The position numbers were made by a program, and so were the translations under genes. From positions 119,325 to 183,324 of the forward strand of contig DATCYF010000017.1 in the NCBI GenBank assembly GCA_036570425.1: a stretch of 64,000 nt of DNA. Reading direction: 5' to 3'. The notes beneath the pieces are model-generated. The model did no database searches, had not been told where the DNA came from, and worked only from the letters and a program-made list of their open reading frames with translations. Position 1 is the first letter of the stretch. Each line of letters opens with the position of its first letter. The stretch is from Rhizorhapis sp036570425 (lineage in GTDB: Bacteria > Pseudomonadota > Alphaproteobacteria > Sphingomonadales > Sphingomonadaceae). Below are positions 17,473 to 26,979 of the stretch, piece after piece.

Positions 17473-19716
17473 TCAGAATTCGAAGCGTCCTTCCACGCCG
17501 AACATGCGCGGTTCGCCATAGAGATATGCGACGGTTCCGAACTGAGTGGGGAGCTGGTTATTGCCGCCGACGATATATTCCTTGTCGGTGACATTGCGGG
17601 CGAATACCGCGGCGCTGAAGCCACTACCGGCGATACGCCGCCAGTCCAGGCGAAGGTCGATCCGGGTATAGGACGGCGCGGTGGATCCAGGTACGCTGAG
17701 CGCCGCCGTGGGATTCCCGTTGAAGCGGTTCACCGGATCGAAAGCGATCAGGCTTTGATAGTAAATATTTGCCAGCGCTGTGACGTTGCCCCAGCTTTCC
17801 GGCACCGGCAATGTTACGCGCGGCGTGACGTTGAGCTGATGCTTGGGTGAATTGGGGAAACGGCTATTGCTCAAATCCCCGAGCGTGGGATCGGTATAGC
17901 TGTCATATTCGGCGTCGAGATAAGTGTATTTGACCGCCACATCGAACCATTTGACGGGTTTGACAACCAGATCGAGATCGAGCCCCTTGATCGTGCCTGC
18001 CGCCGCGTTCCGGGTGACGGTGGATGCTGGCGTCGTGTTGAGGTTTACGAAGCGCTGGATATTTTTATAATCATCATAGAACAAGTCGACATTGGCCCTG
18101 ATCTGCCATCCCCCGAGGTGCCATTGTGATTTCAGGCCGATTTCATAATCAGTGACGGTTTCGGGAGCGAAGAAGCGGTCGGCCGGATTGAGCGCCGTGG
18201 AGTTGAAGCCGCCCGATTTATAACCCCTCCGGACAGATGCGTAGACGTTGATATCCCGGTTGATCTCATAAAGCGCATTCAAGTTCCAGGTCGTCGCCTT
18301 GAAGGTGCCTGAAACCGTCGCGCCTCCTAGCGGAACTTCGACGCCGGGGAAGGGCACCAGCGTCGTTGCGCTGGTCGAGGAGCGGAAGTCCTTGGTCCTG
18401 CGTATCCCGGCGGTCAGCGTCAGCCCGTCAATAGGGCGGAGATCGAATTGCGCATAACCCGCCTTGCTGGTGTTCTTGCTGTTGCCAATGGCGAAGGCTC
18501 TGATCGGACCTCCAAAGGGCACCAACACATATTGCACTGTGTCGAACCCTACGCTGGGCGGCGATTTGAAATATTCATCATAATAGCCGATCGTGCCGGT
18601 CAGAATGCCGAATTCGCCATGCAGTTGCACCTCTTCCGTGCGTTCCACGATAAAGTCGGACTGATAGGGATTGCTGACGTCCAGGATCGGCAGCGGTGTA
18701 CCGTCGATGTCATAATCGGTCTTTTGCTTGAACAAGCGTCGGCTGAAGATATTTTTAATGGAAATATTGTCGTTGATATCGGCCGTTGTGGTGTTGACGA
18801 AACCTTTAGACTTGAGACCATTGCCTAATGGGAAATTGACGTTGATCGTTCGTGGTCCGCGCGCAAGCTGTTCGGCAAGATATGTCGCAAGCTGACCTTC
18901 GAGTGGGGCGATATTCGGATTGAGGGAGGCGGGCGTGAAACCGCCAATGGCCGCGCCGGAGCCCGCCTCATTAATATGGGTATACTGGTAGATGAAATAG
19001 TTCTCCAGCCATTCAAAGGGCCGGATGACGACGCTCGCCCGGAACGAGGTTTTGCGTTCATTGTCGGTGCGTGAATTGTCGAACAGGTTTTTGGTGAAGC
19101 CATCGCGGCGCAGGATCTGTCCTGACACGCGGATCATAAGCTGGTCAGGGATGAGTGCGCCGCCCAATGCGAATTCCAGGTCATGCCGATCATAGGAGCC
19201 AAGGCGCCCAACTACATAACCGGAGAATGCATTGTCGGGCTTGCGCGGCACAAACAGTACGGCGCCGCCCGTGGTGTTGCGGCCGAACAGCGTGCCCTGC
19301 GGTCCCTTGAGCACCTGCACGTTCTCCAGGTCGAAGAACTGCTTTCCGAAATCGGGAACGTCCGCGAAATAGGTGACGACGCCCGGCGAGTTCTGGCCGA
19401 AGGTCTGGCCTTGGCCACGGATGGAGAAGGTGGTGTCGTTGCGGTTTGAGGCGGTGTTCTGAACGCTGAGACCGGCAGCCACGGCCGGCAGGTCGTTCAG
19501 TGTCTTGACATTGCGCTCGTTCAAGGTGTCGCCGTCAATCGCAATGATAGAAATGGGCACATCCTGCAACCGTTCAGCCTGACGCCGTGCGGTGACGATG
19601 ATGTCTCCGTCAAGATCGGATGACATTTGTGTCTGCGAACTTTCCTGAGCCTGCACGGGCGACCCCGCCAGACATGTGGCGAGCGCCGCTATGCCAGCAT
19701 GGAAACGGTAATTCAT
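17473..19716 (-). CDS. TonB-dependent outer-membrane receptor (first of two)
   Basis: 747 residues from ATG 19716, with AGGAGG eight bases upstream; signal peptide MNYRFHAGIAALATCLAGSP. The plug domain begins with DIIVTARRQAERLQDVPISI (TonB box/start of plug) and contains VLKGPQGTLFGRNTTGGAV. The barrel ends in the aromatic terminus GVEGRFEF. It would import a substrate too large for porins using TonB-ExbBD energy. It lies 68 bp upstream of the tannase gene in the same direction. The plug type (RLQDVPISI) is the common sphingomonad catabolic one rather than a known siderophore class, consistent with carbon-source uptake. Confidence 0.93.
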   Translation of the reverse strand: MNYRFHAGIAALATCLAGSPVQAQESSQTQMSSDLDGDIIVTARRQAERLQDVPISIIAIDGDTLNERNVKTLNDLPAVAAGLSVQNTASNRNDTTFSIRGQGQTFGQNSPGVVTYFADVPDFGKQFFDLENVQVLKGPQGTLFGRNTTGGAVLFVPRKPDNAFSGYVVGRLGSYDRHDLEFALGGALIPDQLMIRVSGQILRRDGFTKNLFDNSRTDNERKTSFRASVVIRPFEWLENYFIYQYTHINEAGSGAAIGGFTPASLNPNIAPLEGQLATYLAEQLARGPRTINVNFPLGNGLKSKGFVNTTTADINDNISIKNIFSRRLFKQKTDYDIDGTPLPILDVSNPYQSDFIVERTEEVQLHGEFGILTGTIGYYDEYFKSPPSVGFDTVQYVLVPFGGPIRAFAIGNSKNTSKAGYAQFDLRPIDGLTLTAGIRRTKDFRSSTSATTLVPFPGVEVPLGGATVSGTFKATTWNLNALYEINRDINVYASVRRGYKSGGFNSTALNPADRFFAPETVTDYEIGLKSQWHLGGWQIRANVDLFYDDYKNIQRFVNLNTTPASTVTRNAAAGTIKGLDLDLVVKPVKWFDVAVKYTYLDAEYDSYTDPTLGDLSNSRFPNSPKHQLNVTPRVTLPVPESWGNVTALANIYYQSLIAFDPVNRFNGNPTAALSVPGSTAPSYTRIDLRLDWRRIAGSGFSAAVFARNVTDKEYIVGGNNQLPTQFGTVAYLYGEPRMFGVEGRFEF

Positions 19717-19926
19717 CTGCATCCCCTCCTGTTCTCCTTGCCGCGGCGCTTGACGGCCGCTGACGATGAGAAGCTTACCGGGATGACTCGGCGAAAATAG
19801 TCGGCACAATAGCCCGGCGCGCGCCGATCGTCTTCGCCGCGATCGATGCATCAGGCGCATTCATACGACGTCTGATGGTGGGAAGGCCTCGCTCCATGCA
19901 GCGGACTTCAGGAGTGTGCCGTTCGG

Positions 19927-19961
19927 GATGCGGGTTGGAACAACAGCTCCTTCCCCGCATC
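19927..19961 (-). terminator. Possible terminator after the second TonB receptor
   Basis: An 8-bp inverted repeat GATGCGGG (19927-19934) / CCCGCATC (19954-19961) with a 19-nt loop lies 19 bp beyond the stop of the upstream receptor gene. There is no clear T tract. It could attenuate transcription between the two halves of the minus-strand cluster. Confidence 0.4.
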
Positions 19962-19979
19962 CACGGCATTCCACGCCCG

Positions 19980-22271
19980 CTAGTCGCGGCCGCCGAATTT
20001 ATAGGAGATTTCCAGCCCATAGGTCCGGGGATCATTGTATATCGTCCCGGCGAACCCGAATGCGCTCACCAGATCCTGCCGTTCTACCGCATAGGCTTCG
20101 TTGGTGATGTTCTTGGCGAACACGCTGGCGTTGATATTCGTGCCGCCGATTCTGTTGAGGCCCAGCCGCGCGTCGAGCAAGCTGTAACCCTTTTGAAAAG
20201 CAAGGGCCGATCCCAGATTTGCGTCCTGGAAGGACACGCGGCTCTGATAGGTATAGCCTGCGCTGGCGGCCAATTCCCCCGCTTCGCCCAGATCTCTGGT
20301 GTAATTGGCAGACAGGTTCACTGTATGCTTGGGCGCCTGCGCAAAGGCATTGCCCTTGGGAAAACCTGGGGAGCCTTCATCATATTTCGTATGCAGATAG
20401 CCATAATTGGCATTGAGCAGCAGCCCCGCTGCGGGTTGTATTGTTGCTTCCAGTTGCAGACCGTAAGTGGTGGCCTTGGGTCCATTAGATATCCCGATAT
20501 AGGTCTGGCCCGTATCGCTGACGCCGAATGTGCTTCGCTGAATGTTCGTGTATTTCGAATAGAAGCCCGACAAGTTTGTTCGCACAGGCATACCAGCCAA
20601 GCGCCAGTCCGCCTTGATGCCGACCTCATAGTCACGGATATATTCCGGCCCGTAAGCTGGCTGCGGGGCGCTCGGTTCCTGCGAAGCCGGCACGCTGGGA
20701 TTGAAGCCACCCGAATTGTAGCCACGGCGCGTCGTCGCATACAACAACACCTTGCTGTTCAACCTGTAATCCAGCGAGAAATTGTAGGTTATGGCATCGT
20801 AGCTGTCGTTGATGTTCCGGATGCAATTGGCAAAATCGACGCCCGGCGCAGTTGGTGAGAAGCGACAGATTTGCGGCCCGAAGAAAGTGAACATGGGGCC
20901 GACCGACGATGTTTCCAGACCGGCTTCGTCCTTATTGAAGCGGAGACCGCCAGTTAACTTGAGCGCGTCTGTGAGCGCCAGCGTGGACTGGAAGTAAACG
21001 CCAGTCGCCGACCGGTTCTGATCGATGCTGGTGAAGTTGTTGCGATCATCCGAAAAGGGCAGGCTAGGATCGCCGAAGAGCGAATATGACAGGCCGCCGT
21101 CAGATACTTCCTTCGAATGAAAGAAGCCAACCGCCCAGGCAAGCCGCCCTTCAAGCACATTGCCCAGCGCCTGAACCTCATGGGAAATGGTGCGGCCATA
21201 GTCTTGCCAGTTGTGACCGATCTGGATGGGAAGATCGAGCGTGGTCTGGTTGGTGAACCGGTCGTACGAACTGCGCCGCAGTCCGAATATATACTTAAGC
21301 GTTATTCCGTCCGACGGTTCGAAAGAGAGGACGTTGGTGATCCCCCATTCCTTACTGTCCATGATTGCGGAATAGCGGGACCGGACTCTCCGAATGCCAA
21401 GATCATCCTGTATGGCGCCCAATTCGGCGGGCAGAGTTCCATAGAGGCAGCCCAGGCCCGGAAAGCAGCCTGCCGTGGCCGCCACATCGGATGTTATCAA
21501 CGCGCCCGGCGCCTCATTGACTTTGGCATAGTCGAAGACCGTATAGTTGGAGAGCGTCTCTGTAGGTTCGATCAGCAAGGACGCGCGGAAGCTGTCTCGA
21601 TGCTGCGATTGGAAATCCGGTCCGATCTCATTCTTTACTACCCCGTCACGGCGGGTCAGTCGGCCGCCCACCCGCAGCATGATCTGCTCTGTGATGGGCG
21701 CATTGAGGGCAGCGGTCGCCTGCTTCCAATCATAATTGCCATAACCCACCTCAATGGAGCCTTCCCATTCGTCACTTGGGCGACGGGGAACGAACAGGAT
21801 AGCTCCGCCGGTGCTGTTGCGGCCAAACAGCGTTCCCTGGGGACCGGCCAGAGCCTGAACCGATTGCAGATCCCAGATCTGGTTGTTGACAGCGTTAGTA
21901 GGTGTCGGAACCTCATTGAAATAGGTGATGACACCCGTTCGGATGCCGCGAAGCGAATAAGATTGCCCCGGCCCCGTCGATGACTGCTGGACATTCAGTG
22001 TGGGCACAAGCCTGATCAGGTCCGACCCCTGGCTGATCTGGGCGCTTTCGATCTTTTCGGCGCTGATGGCCGTGATCGAGATAGGTACGTCCTGAAGTCG
22101 TTCCTGTGTTCGACGGGCGACGACCAGAATGTCACCCAAGCCAGCCTCGGCCTGTGGCGCGCCAGTCGACGCTGGATATACTTGGTTTGGGTCTTGGGCC
22201 AAAGCCTCTGTTGAAAGGCCGATTGAAAGCGCCGCAAGGGCTACCCCTGCGTGAAGCATCCTGACGTTCAT
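19980..22271 (-). CDS. TonB-dependent outer-membrane receptor (second of two)
   Basis: 763 residues, signal peptide MLHAGVALAALSIGLSTEALA, RBS AGGGAG a few bases before ATG 22271. The plug starts at DILVVARRTQERLQDVPISI and includes ALAGPQGTLFGRNSTGGAI. Barrel motifs include LYATTRRGYNSGGFNP and the C-terminal YGLEISYKF followed by GGRD. It is clearly a paralogue of the adjacent receptor (same plug signatures), but the barrels differ, so the two probably take up related but distinct compounds. It follows the two esterase genes on the same strand, with a 71-bp gap after the HSL-type esterase. Confidence 0.93.
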   Translation of the reverse strand: MNVRMLHAGVALAALSIGLSTEALAQDPNQVYPASTGAPQAEAGLGDILVVARRTQERLQDVPISITAISAEKIESAQISQGSDLIRLVPTLNVQQSSTGPGQSYSLRGIRTGVITYFNEVPTPTNAVNNQIWDLQSVQALAGPQGTLFGRNSTGGAILFVPRRPSDEWEGSIEVGYGNYDWKQATAALNAPITEQIMLRVGGRLTRRDGVVKNEIGPDFQSQHRDSFRASLLIEPTETLSNYTVFDYAKVNEAPGALITSDVAATAGCFPGLGCLYGTLPAELGAIQDDLGIRRVRSRYSAIMDSKEWGITNVLSFEPSDGITLKYIFGLRRSSYDRFTNQTTLDLPIQIGHNWQDYGRTISHEVQALGNVLEGRLAWAVGFFHSKEVSDGGLSYSLFGDPSLPFSDDRNNFTSIDQNRSATGVYFQSTLALTDALKLTGGLRFNKDEAGLETSSVGPMFTFFGPQICRFSPTAPGVDFANCIRNINDSYDAITYNFSLDYRLNSKVLLYATTRRGYNSGGFNPSVPASQEPSAPQPAYGPEYIRDYEVGIKADWRLAGMPVRTNLSGFYSKYTNIQRSTFGVSDTGQTYIGISNGPKATTYGLQLEATIQPAAGLLLNANYGYLHTKYDEGSPGFPKGNAFAQAPKHTVNLSANYTRDLGEAGELAASAGYTYQSRVSFQDANLGSALAFQKGYSLLDARLGLNRIGGTNINASVFAKNITNEAYAVERQDLVSAFGFAGTIYNDPRTYGLEISYKFGGRD

Positions 22272-22342
22272 ATGTTCTCCCTTTTATCCAGGTCCGTCTC
22301 GGTGCGGATTTTTGGATGATGTTAAATCGTGATTTGGCCGCT

Positions 22343-23440
22343 TTACTTGGCTCGAAATAAATGGCGGTCAAAGAAATCGACCGTTACGCGCCAGGCTGCG
22401 ATGGCCTCGGGTATTTCCGGCGCCTGTGTGAAATAGCCGTGGCCGAAGCCTTCCCGCACATAGAGTTGGCTTTCGACCTTGGCATCGACCAGTCTTGCAT
22501 AAGTATCCAGCGCATTACCCAGCAGCGCGTCCCGTGACGAGGACAGGACAAGCGTGGGAGGAAATTTGGCAAGCATTTCGGGCGAGCTGGCCGGGAAAGC
22601 AAGCGGATCCGCCATATCCTGCGCCGTAAAATAGCTGGGCATCTTCGGCATTTCGGCTGGCGCGCGCACCTCGGCCCCGGTCAGTCCAAGCAGCCAGTAA
22701 GAGGAATCAGACGCGCCGCGAGGGCCCGCGCCTGCCGCCATGATGGCGATAACAGCGGGATTCGGCACGCCTTCCTTGCCCAATCGGGCGATGAGCTGCG
22801 CGGTCAGCATCCCGCCCGCTGACGTTCCGTAAACGCCTATATCCTGCGGACGATAGGTCTTCAGCAGTTCCTTGTACACAGCCAGCGCATCTTCGGTTGC
22901 GGCCGGGTAAACAGCTTCGGGCGCTTGGCGATAATCCACGGTGATGACTCGATATCCGCCCAACCCGGCCACAGGTACGGCTTCCATTCGCCCTCCCACG
23001 CCCCCGTTGCCCAACACAAAACCGCCGCCATGGAAGTTCAGCAGCACCTTGTCTCGCTTATCCGCGGCAACGCCTGCTGCAGGCGTAACGATGTCGACAG
23101 GCACTCCGGCGATTGTCTTATGTTCCGTGCGAACCGGAAAGCGCTTCTCCCACCTTGCAAGGATGGGCCCTGCCCATTGTTGATCGTACACACGGCGGAT
23201 GTTCTGAATGTCGCCGGTGAGCGCCGGATCGCCGCCGCGTGCATAATAATCCAAAAACGCCTTCCGGGCCTCCGGGCTAAAGCTGCCGGGCATTTCAATC
23301 GTGCGGGCGGGAAGGCGGACTGATCCGTCCGCCTGCAATGTCGGACGGTCGACTACACGCTTGTCTTCGGCCGTGGCTGATTGCCCTACCAGCAAGCTGG
23401 ACATGATCAGCGCTGCGGGTACGCTCAAGACCTTGTTCAT
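22343..23440 (-). CDS. HSL-type alpha/beta hydrolase (esterase), secreted
   Basis: 365 residues with a signal peptide (MNKVLSVPAALIMSSLLVGQSATA). It belongs to the hormone-sensitive-lipase family of esterases: oxyanion motif HGGGF at 137-141, nucleophile Ser207 in GVYGTSAGG, acid in VLSSSRDALL, and His in GFGHGYF. These enzymes cleave short acyl or aryl esters. It lies 34 bp downstream of the type-B carboxylesterase and upstream of the second TonB receptor, so it is part of the same transcription unit and would act in the periplasm on imported esters. Confidence 0.9.
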   Translation of the reverse strand: MNKVLSVPAALIMSSLLVGQSATAEDKRVVDRPTLQADGSVRLPARTIEMPGSFSPEARKAFLDYYARGGDPALTGDIQNIRRVYDQQWAGPILARWEKRFPVRTEHKTIAGVPVDIVTPAAGVAADKRDKVLLNFHGGGFVLGNGGVGGRMEAVPVAGLGGYRVITVDYRQAPEAVYPAATEDALAVYKELLKTYRPQDIGVYGTSAGGMLTAQLIARLGKEGVPNPAVIAIMAAGAGPRGASDSSYWLLGLTGAEVRAPAEMPKMPSYFTAQDMADPLAFPASSPEMLAKFPPTLVLSSSRDALLGNALDTYARLVDAKVESQLYVREGFGHGYFTQAPEIPEAIAAWRVTVDFFDRHLFRAK

Positions 23441-23474
23441 TTCATCCCCTGATTGTTCGTTCTTGTGGAAAGGC

Positions 23475-25187
23475 TCACGCCTTCTGCCCTGCGTCCATCA
23501 ACAGTGCGCGAACCTCGGAGCGAGGATCGTTTTCCACATGCGGCGGCACATCGAAAACCATCGTTGCCCGCTGCTGGGGCTCATAGGGCTTCCATTCAGG
23601 TATGGCGGGATTGTTCGGGTTGCCGGTTGCGGCAAAATTGACCCAGGTATCGCTCATGATCTTTGCCATGGCAGGATTTTCCGGGCGGTCTCCTGCCATC
23701 GAAGAGGCGGTGTAATTCGCCATTGCAAAGGGGATGTCGCCCCCATGCGCAGCCCCGATCGCGCCATCGAGCACTGGCGTCGCGAAATCGAATCTGTAGA
23801 TATAAGCGGGCGCGGCACCCGCCGCTTCCGACCGGCGTTCCGCCCAGCGGGCCGAGCCAGCCCACATGACCCGATCGGTTACAAAGGAGCATGCAATATC
23901 GGTGGGGCTGGCGGTGGGGCGTTCACGGCGATAGGCCGCCAGTATTTCCTGGCCCTTGTCGCCAAAATTGGTTTCCGCCATTTTGGCAAGGCCTGCTTCG
24001 TCCAACGTGCCAAACCAGGGCATGCCATACATCATCATCGTCATGTCATCGCGCGTGTAGCCGACGAGGACAGGAACGTCAGTGCCATAGGGCGATGCCA
24101 CCGGTTCCATGGGCTGCGCCGGAAGGACAACGCCATCGACGACAGGCATGAGCCCCATAAACTGCTCCGGCTTGGCCGCCCCGGCCAGGGCGGTGCTGAT
24201 CGGCATCGCGCTCATCCGTTCAGCCTCGGTCACGATGGTTTGGAAAGGCACATCATGCAGTTTATGAAAATCATTTGGCTTTATGCCCAGCCGGCCCAGA
24301 AGCCGCTCGGCGGTCTGGGCGGCCAGGTCGGCGGGCGCAACGGTCATCGCGGCGCCGCTCATCAGGTTGGCACGGTGAAACAAGCCCTTGGCAGAAGGCA
24401 TGGCGAGGAGCGTCGAAGTCTTGCCCGCGCCGCCCGATGAGCCATAGACCAGCACCCGGTTAGGATCGCCGCCAAATGCCTCGATATTATCCCGCACCCA
24501 TTCCAGGGCTGCGACAATGTCGAGCATTCCGGCATTACCGGACTTGGCATAATCGGGTCCGCCCACTTCGGCGAGATTGAGATAGCCCAGCGCACCCAGG
24601 CGGTGGTTGATCGTTACGGCGACGGCATCGCCACGCTGCGCCAACCCCACGCCATCATAGAGTTTCCAGGACCCTGACCCGCTCGTATATGCGCCGCCGT
24701 GCAGATAGACCAACACCGGACGCTTGCGGTCCCGCGACGTACTAGATGTCCACACGTTAAGGACCAGACAGTCCTCGCCCATGGGCGGCTCCTCTCCGGA
24801 CATGCCGTGCAGGAACTCCAGAAACTTCTTCATTCTTGCCGCGCCGGGTCCTTCGGCGAGCTTGTCCATTCCCCCGGCTTCCGCCGGACTGGCCTGAGGC
24901 GCGGTCGGCCCGAAGGCCAGAGCATCGCGAACGCCGGCCCAAGGTTCCGGTTTCCGTGGCGGCATGAAACGCGCAGATCCGCCGGTGGGAGCGCCATAGG
25001 GAATGCCCCTGAAGATAAAGACATTGCCGTCACGGCTGCCCCGCACCTTTCCCGACGCTGTTTCAACAATCTCCTGTCCGCTGGCGCCCACTGTCGCCGC
25101 GAAAGAGCCCGAGCTGCCCATCAACGGGAGCATCGCGGTTGCGCCGATGCCTCCCAGAATTGCTCGCCGTTGCGCGTTTACCTGCAT
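23475..25187 (-). CDS. Type-B carboxylesterase, exported
   Basis: 570 residues from ATG 25187, with AGGAG six bases upstream. The N-terminus (AQRRAILGGIGATAMLPLMG) looks like a Tat or Sec signal. Type-B carboxylesterase hallmarks: EDCLVLNVW (138-146), YLHGGAYTSG oxyanion region, and FGGDPNRVLVYGSSGGAGK with nucleophile Ser251; the usual GESAG is GSSGG here. The acid lies in VLVGYTRDDMT and the His near GAAHGGDIPF. It is the first gene of the minus-strand esterase series and is divergent from the AraC regulator (190 bp apart), a common arrangement for a regulated catabolic promoter. Confidence 0.9.
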   Translation of the reverse strand: MQVNAQRRAILGGIGATAMLPLMGSSGSFAATVGASGQEIVETASGKVRGSRDGNVFIFRGIPYGAPTGGSARFMPPRKPEPWAGVRDALAFGPTAPQASPAEAGGMDKLAEGPGAARMKKFLEFLHGMSGEEPPMGEDCLVLNVWTSSTSRDRKRPVLVYLHGGAYTSGSGSWKLYDGVGLAQRGDAVAVTINHRLGALGYLNLAEVGGPDYAKSGNAGMLDIVAALEWVRDNIEAFGGDPNRVLVYGSSGGAGKTSTLLAMPSAKGLFHRANLMSGAAMTVAPADLAAQTAERLLGRLGIKPNDFHKLHDVPFQTIVTEAERMSAMPISTALAGAAKPEQFMGLMPVVDGVVLPAQPMEPVASPYGTDVPVLVGYTRDDMTMMMYGMPWFGTLDEAGLAKMAETNFGDKGQEILAAYRRERPTASPTDIACSFVTDRVMWAGSARWAERRSEAAGAAPAYIYRFDFATPVLDGAIGAAHGGDIPFAMANYTASSMAGDRPENPAMAKIMSDTWVNFAATGNPNNPAIPEWKPYEPQQRATMVFDVPPHVENDPRSEVRALLMDAGQKA

Positions 25188-25376
25188 CCTCTTCTCCTGC
25201 CTCTTGTCGCCGGGCGCATGTCTGCTGCTACCTCGGCCCTTGGTTGACTTCGCCGCCCTTGATTTTGGGCGAGCGATCATTGCTATCGATGGAACGATAA
25301 CTTAGGCTTCCATTGGTGCGGAATGGACGTCAGCGCAAAAAGCTGGTACTTTCGGATGAAAGGAGGAGGGTGTGGC

Positions 25377-26354
25377 ATGAACGGGCAGCGGGGCTCGGCG
25401 ATTGCCGATCGGTTCAATGTACGGATCGAACCGATAGAATGTCCTCTGGATGAAGGCAGCCGCACCTTTGTCTTTTCCAGCGATACCTACCGGCAATATG
25501 TTTTCGTCCATAGCGGCGGCGGCGAGGCGGAGCTTGACGGTTGGCAGACCCAACTTCTGCCGGGCGATACCATATTCATTCCTGCCCATGCTCATGCCAG
25601 CGTGGAGTTCTGCGCTGGCGCACGCGCTATTCTGTTCGGTGTCGCGGATGATTTCCTGCTGTCTCGTGTGCTGCCTGCGCTGGGTGTAAGCCTGGCACCC
25701 TATTGGCATGATTTTCACAGTCCCAAGAAATTAAGTCATTGGACCAGTCCATCAGACGCCCCTGAGCGCAACCGTTTGTGGGAAGAGTTGCTGCGAGCCC
25801 AACGGAGGTTGGGAACGCCCGGTGATGCGGCTGTTGCGGCCTATGTGATCCTGGTCCTGTTCGAGAAGAATAATATCCTCAGTCGAGGTGATGAAAGTCT
25901 GGGCAGTCTCCCGGTTGCCAATGCAATCGAGGAAATGCCGCGCTCGGCGCTCGATCTCGTCACGCGCTTTCGCGGCCTTGTCGAGCGGGAAATCGGAAGC
26001 GATTTGCAGATCAGCGATTATTGTAAGATTTTGAAGGTGAATCCCGCGCGGCTCAGTCAGGCCTGCAAGGAACTCCTGGGCCTCACTCCCATCTCCGTCG
26101 TGCACGAGCAGAAGCTCATGCATGCCAAGCGGAAGCTGACATACTCGCGAATTTCGGCCGCCGAAATCGCCTATCAACTGGGTTTTAAGGATCCAGCCTA
26201 TTTCAGCCGGTTTTTCCGTCGCTATACTGGCAAATCCCCGGTCGAATTCCGGCGGTCGCCATCATCATTCGAGATGAGCGACGCCACTGTTCGGGCGACG
26301 AGGGGTGGCTTCAGCGGCAAGGACGTGGAGGGTAGCAGCTTTCGTCCCCGCTGA
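25377..26354 (+). CDS. AraC-family transcriptional regulator
   Basis: 325 residues from ATG 25377, chosen because AAAGGAGGAGGG precedes it by six bases; earlier in-frame ATGs lack an RBS. The N-terminal half looks like an AraC-type cupin sensor (VFVHSGGGEAELDGW, LLPGDTIFIPAHAHASVEF). The C-terminal ~100 residues contain the two AraC helix-turn-helix motifs, with the signature RISAAEIAYQLGFKDPAYF and RRYTGKSPVEFRR. It is divergent from the type-B carboxylesterase and most likely activates the esterase/TonB cluster in response to its substrate or product. A 48-residue tail after the second HTH is unusual. Confidence 0.85.
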   Translation: MNGQRGSAIADRFNVRIEPIECPLDEGSRTFVFSSDTYRQYVFVHSGGGEAELDGWQTQLLPGDTIFIPAHAHASVEFCAGARAILFGVADDFLLSRVLPALGVSLAPYWHDFHSPKKLSHWTSPSDAPERNRLWEELLRAQRRLGTPGDAAVAAYVILVLFEKNNILSRGDESLGSLPVANAIEEMPRSALDLVTRFRGLVEREIGSDLQISDYCKILKVNPARLSQACKELLGLTPISVVHEQKLMHAKRKLTYSRISAAEIAYQLGFKDPAYFSRFFRRYTGKSPVEFRRSPSSFEMSDATVRATRGGFSGKDVEGSSFRPR

Positions 26355-26373
26355 CGCATTTGCGCATTTCGCA

Positions 26374-26796
26374 GTGACCCTTAACGTCTTTCTCTCACCA
26401 CTCGGTCTGCCCTGTTAGGCCCCGCCTTGGGGGTATGCCGCGGGGATTGATCTCACCACCGGTAAGGTGATGTGGAGCGCAAGAACGGAACGATCCGTGA
26501 TGAAAGTCCCCTCCCAATTTCGTTCAAAATGGGTGTGCCATCGCTCGGCGGCCCCATCATGACGGCGTCGGCGTTGCCTTTCTGACATCCACGCTGGATT
26601 ATATATCAGCGGCTATGATGTGACGACGGGCAAGGTATTGTGGAAAACAAGGCTGCCAGCGGGCGGCCAGACAGTGCCAGACTCTGAATATGCGAGCGCG
26701 TTCTATTATGGTTTGTACCTGCGCCCGTGGCTGATCGTCCGTCTCAACATACAACATATCGTAAATCCCGGCGACTATCATCATGCCACGGCGTAG
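26374..26796 (+). pseudogene. Remnant of PQQ-dependent glucose/quinate dehydrogenase, C-terminal part
   Basis: Reading across frames reconstructs the end of a membrane quinoprotein dehydrogenase. VTLNVFLSPLGLPC is followed by a TAG where CAG (Gln) is expected (26416-26418), then APPWGYAAGIDLTTGKVMW. After a frameshift come KNGTIRDESPLPISFKMGVP and SLGGPIMTA; after another, GVAFLTSTLDY; after another, SGYDVTTGKVLWKTRLPAGG and QTVP; finally GDY near 26770, close to the usual terminus. TTGK-x-x-W are PQQ beta-propeller motifs. At least three frameshifts plus a nonsense codon make it non-functional, and the front ~80% of the gene is gone. It begins about 20 bp after the AraC stop. Confidence 0.8.
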
Positions 26797-26850
26797 TGGT
26801 TATCGATATCAAGTCATCCGTGACTTTTTGAGACTTTAATCTTCGATTAT

Positions 26851-26868
26851 TGAATTCTCACGAATTCA
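26851..26868. promoter_or_regulatory. Inverted repeat in an AT-rich region, possible operator
   Basis: A perfect 7-bp inverted repeat TGAATTC-TCAC-GAATTCA. A third GAATTC lies in the 10-bp palindrome TTGAATTCAA at 26916-26925. The region 26797-26965 is A/T-rich compared with flanking DNA and leads into the small-gene group starting at 26980, so it probably contains its promoter. The protein that would bind is unknown. Confidence 0.4.
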
Positions 26869-26979
26869 TGCAGGTAATAGCATAATATGTGTTATAAGCT
26901 GTCAATCACCGGAATTTGAATTCAAGCATCTCGTGACCGGGGGAGTTTAGCGCCTTCGCTTGTCGTGGGAGTACACACC

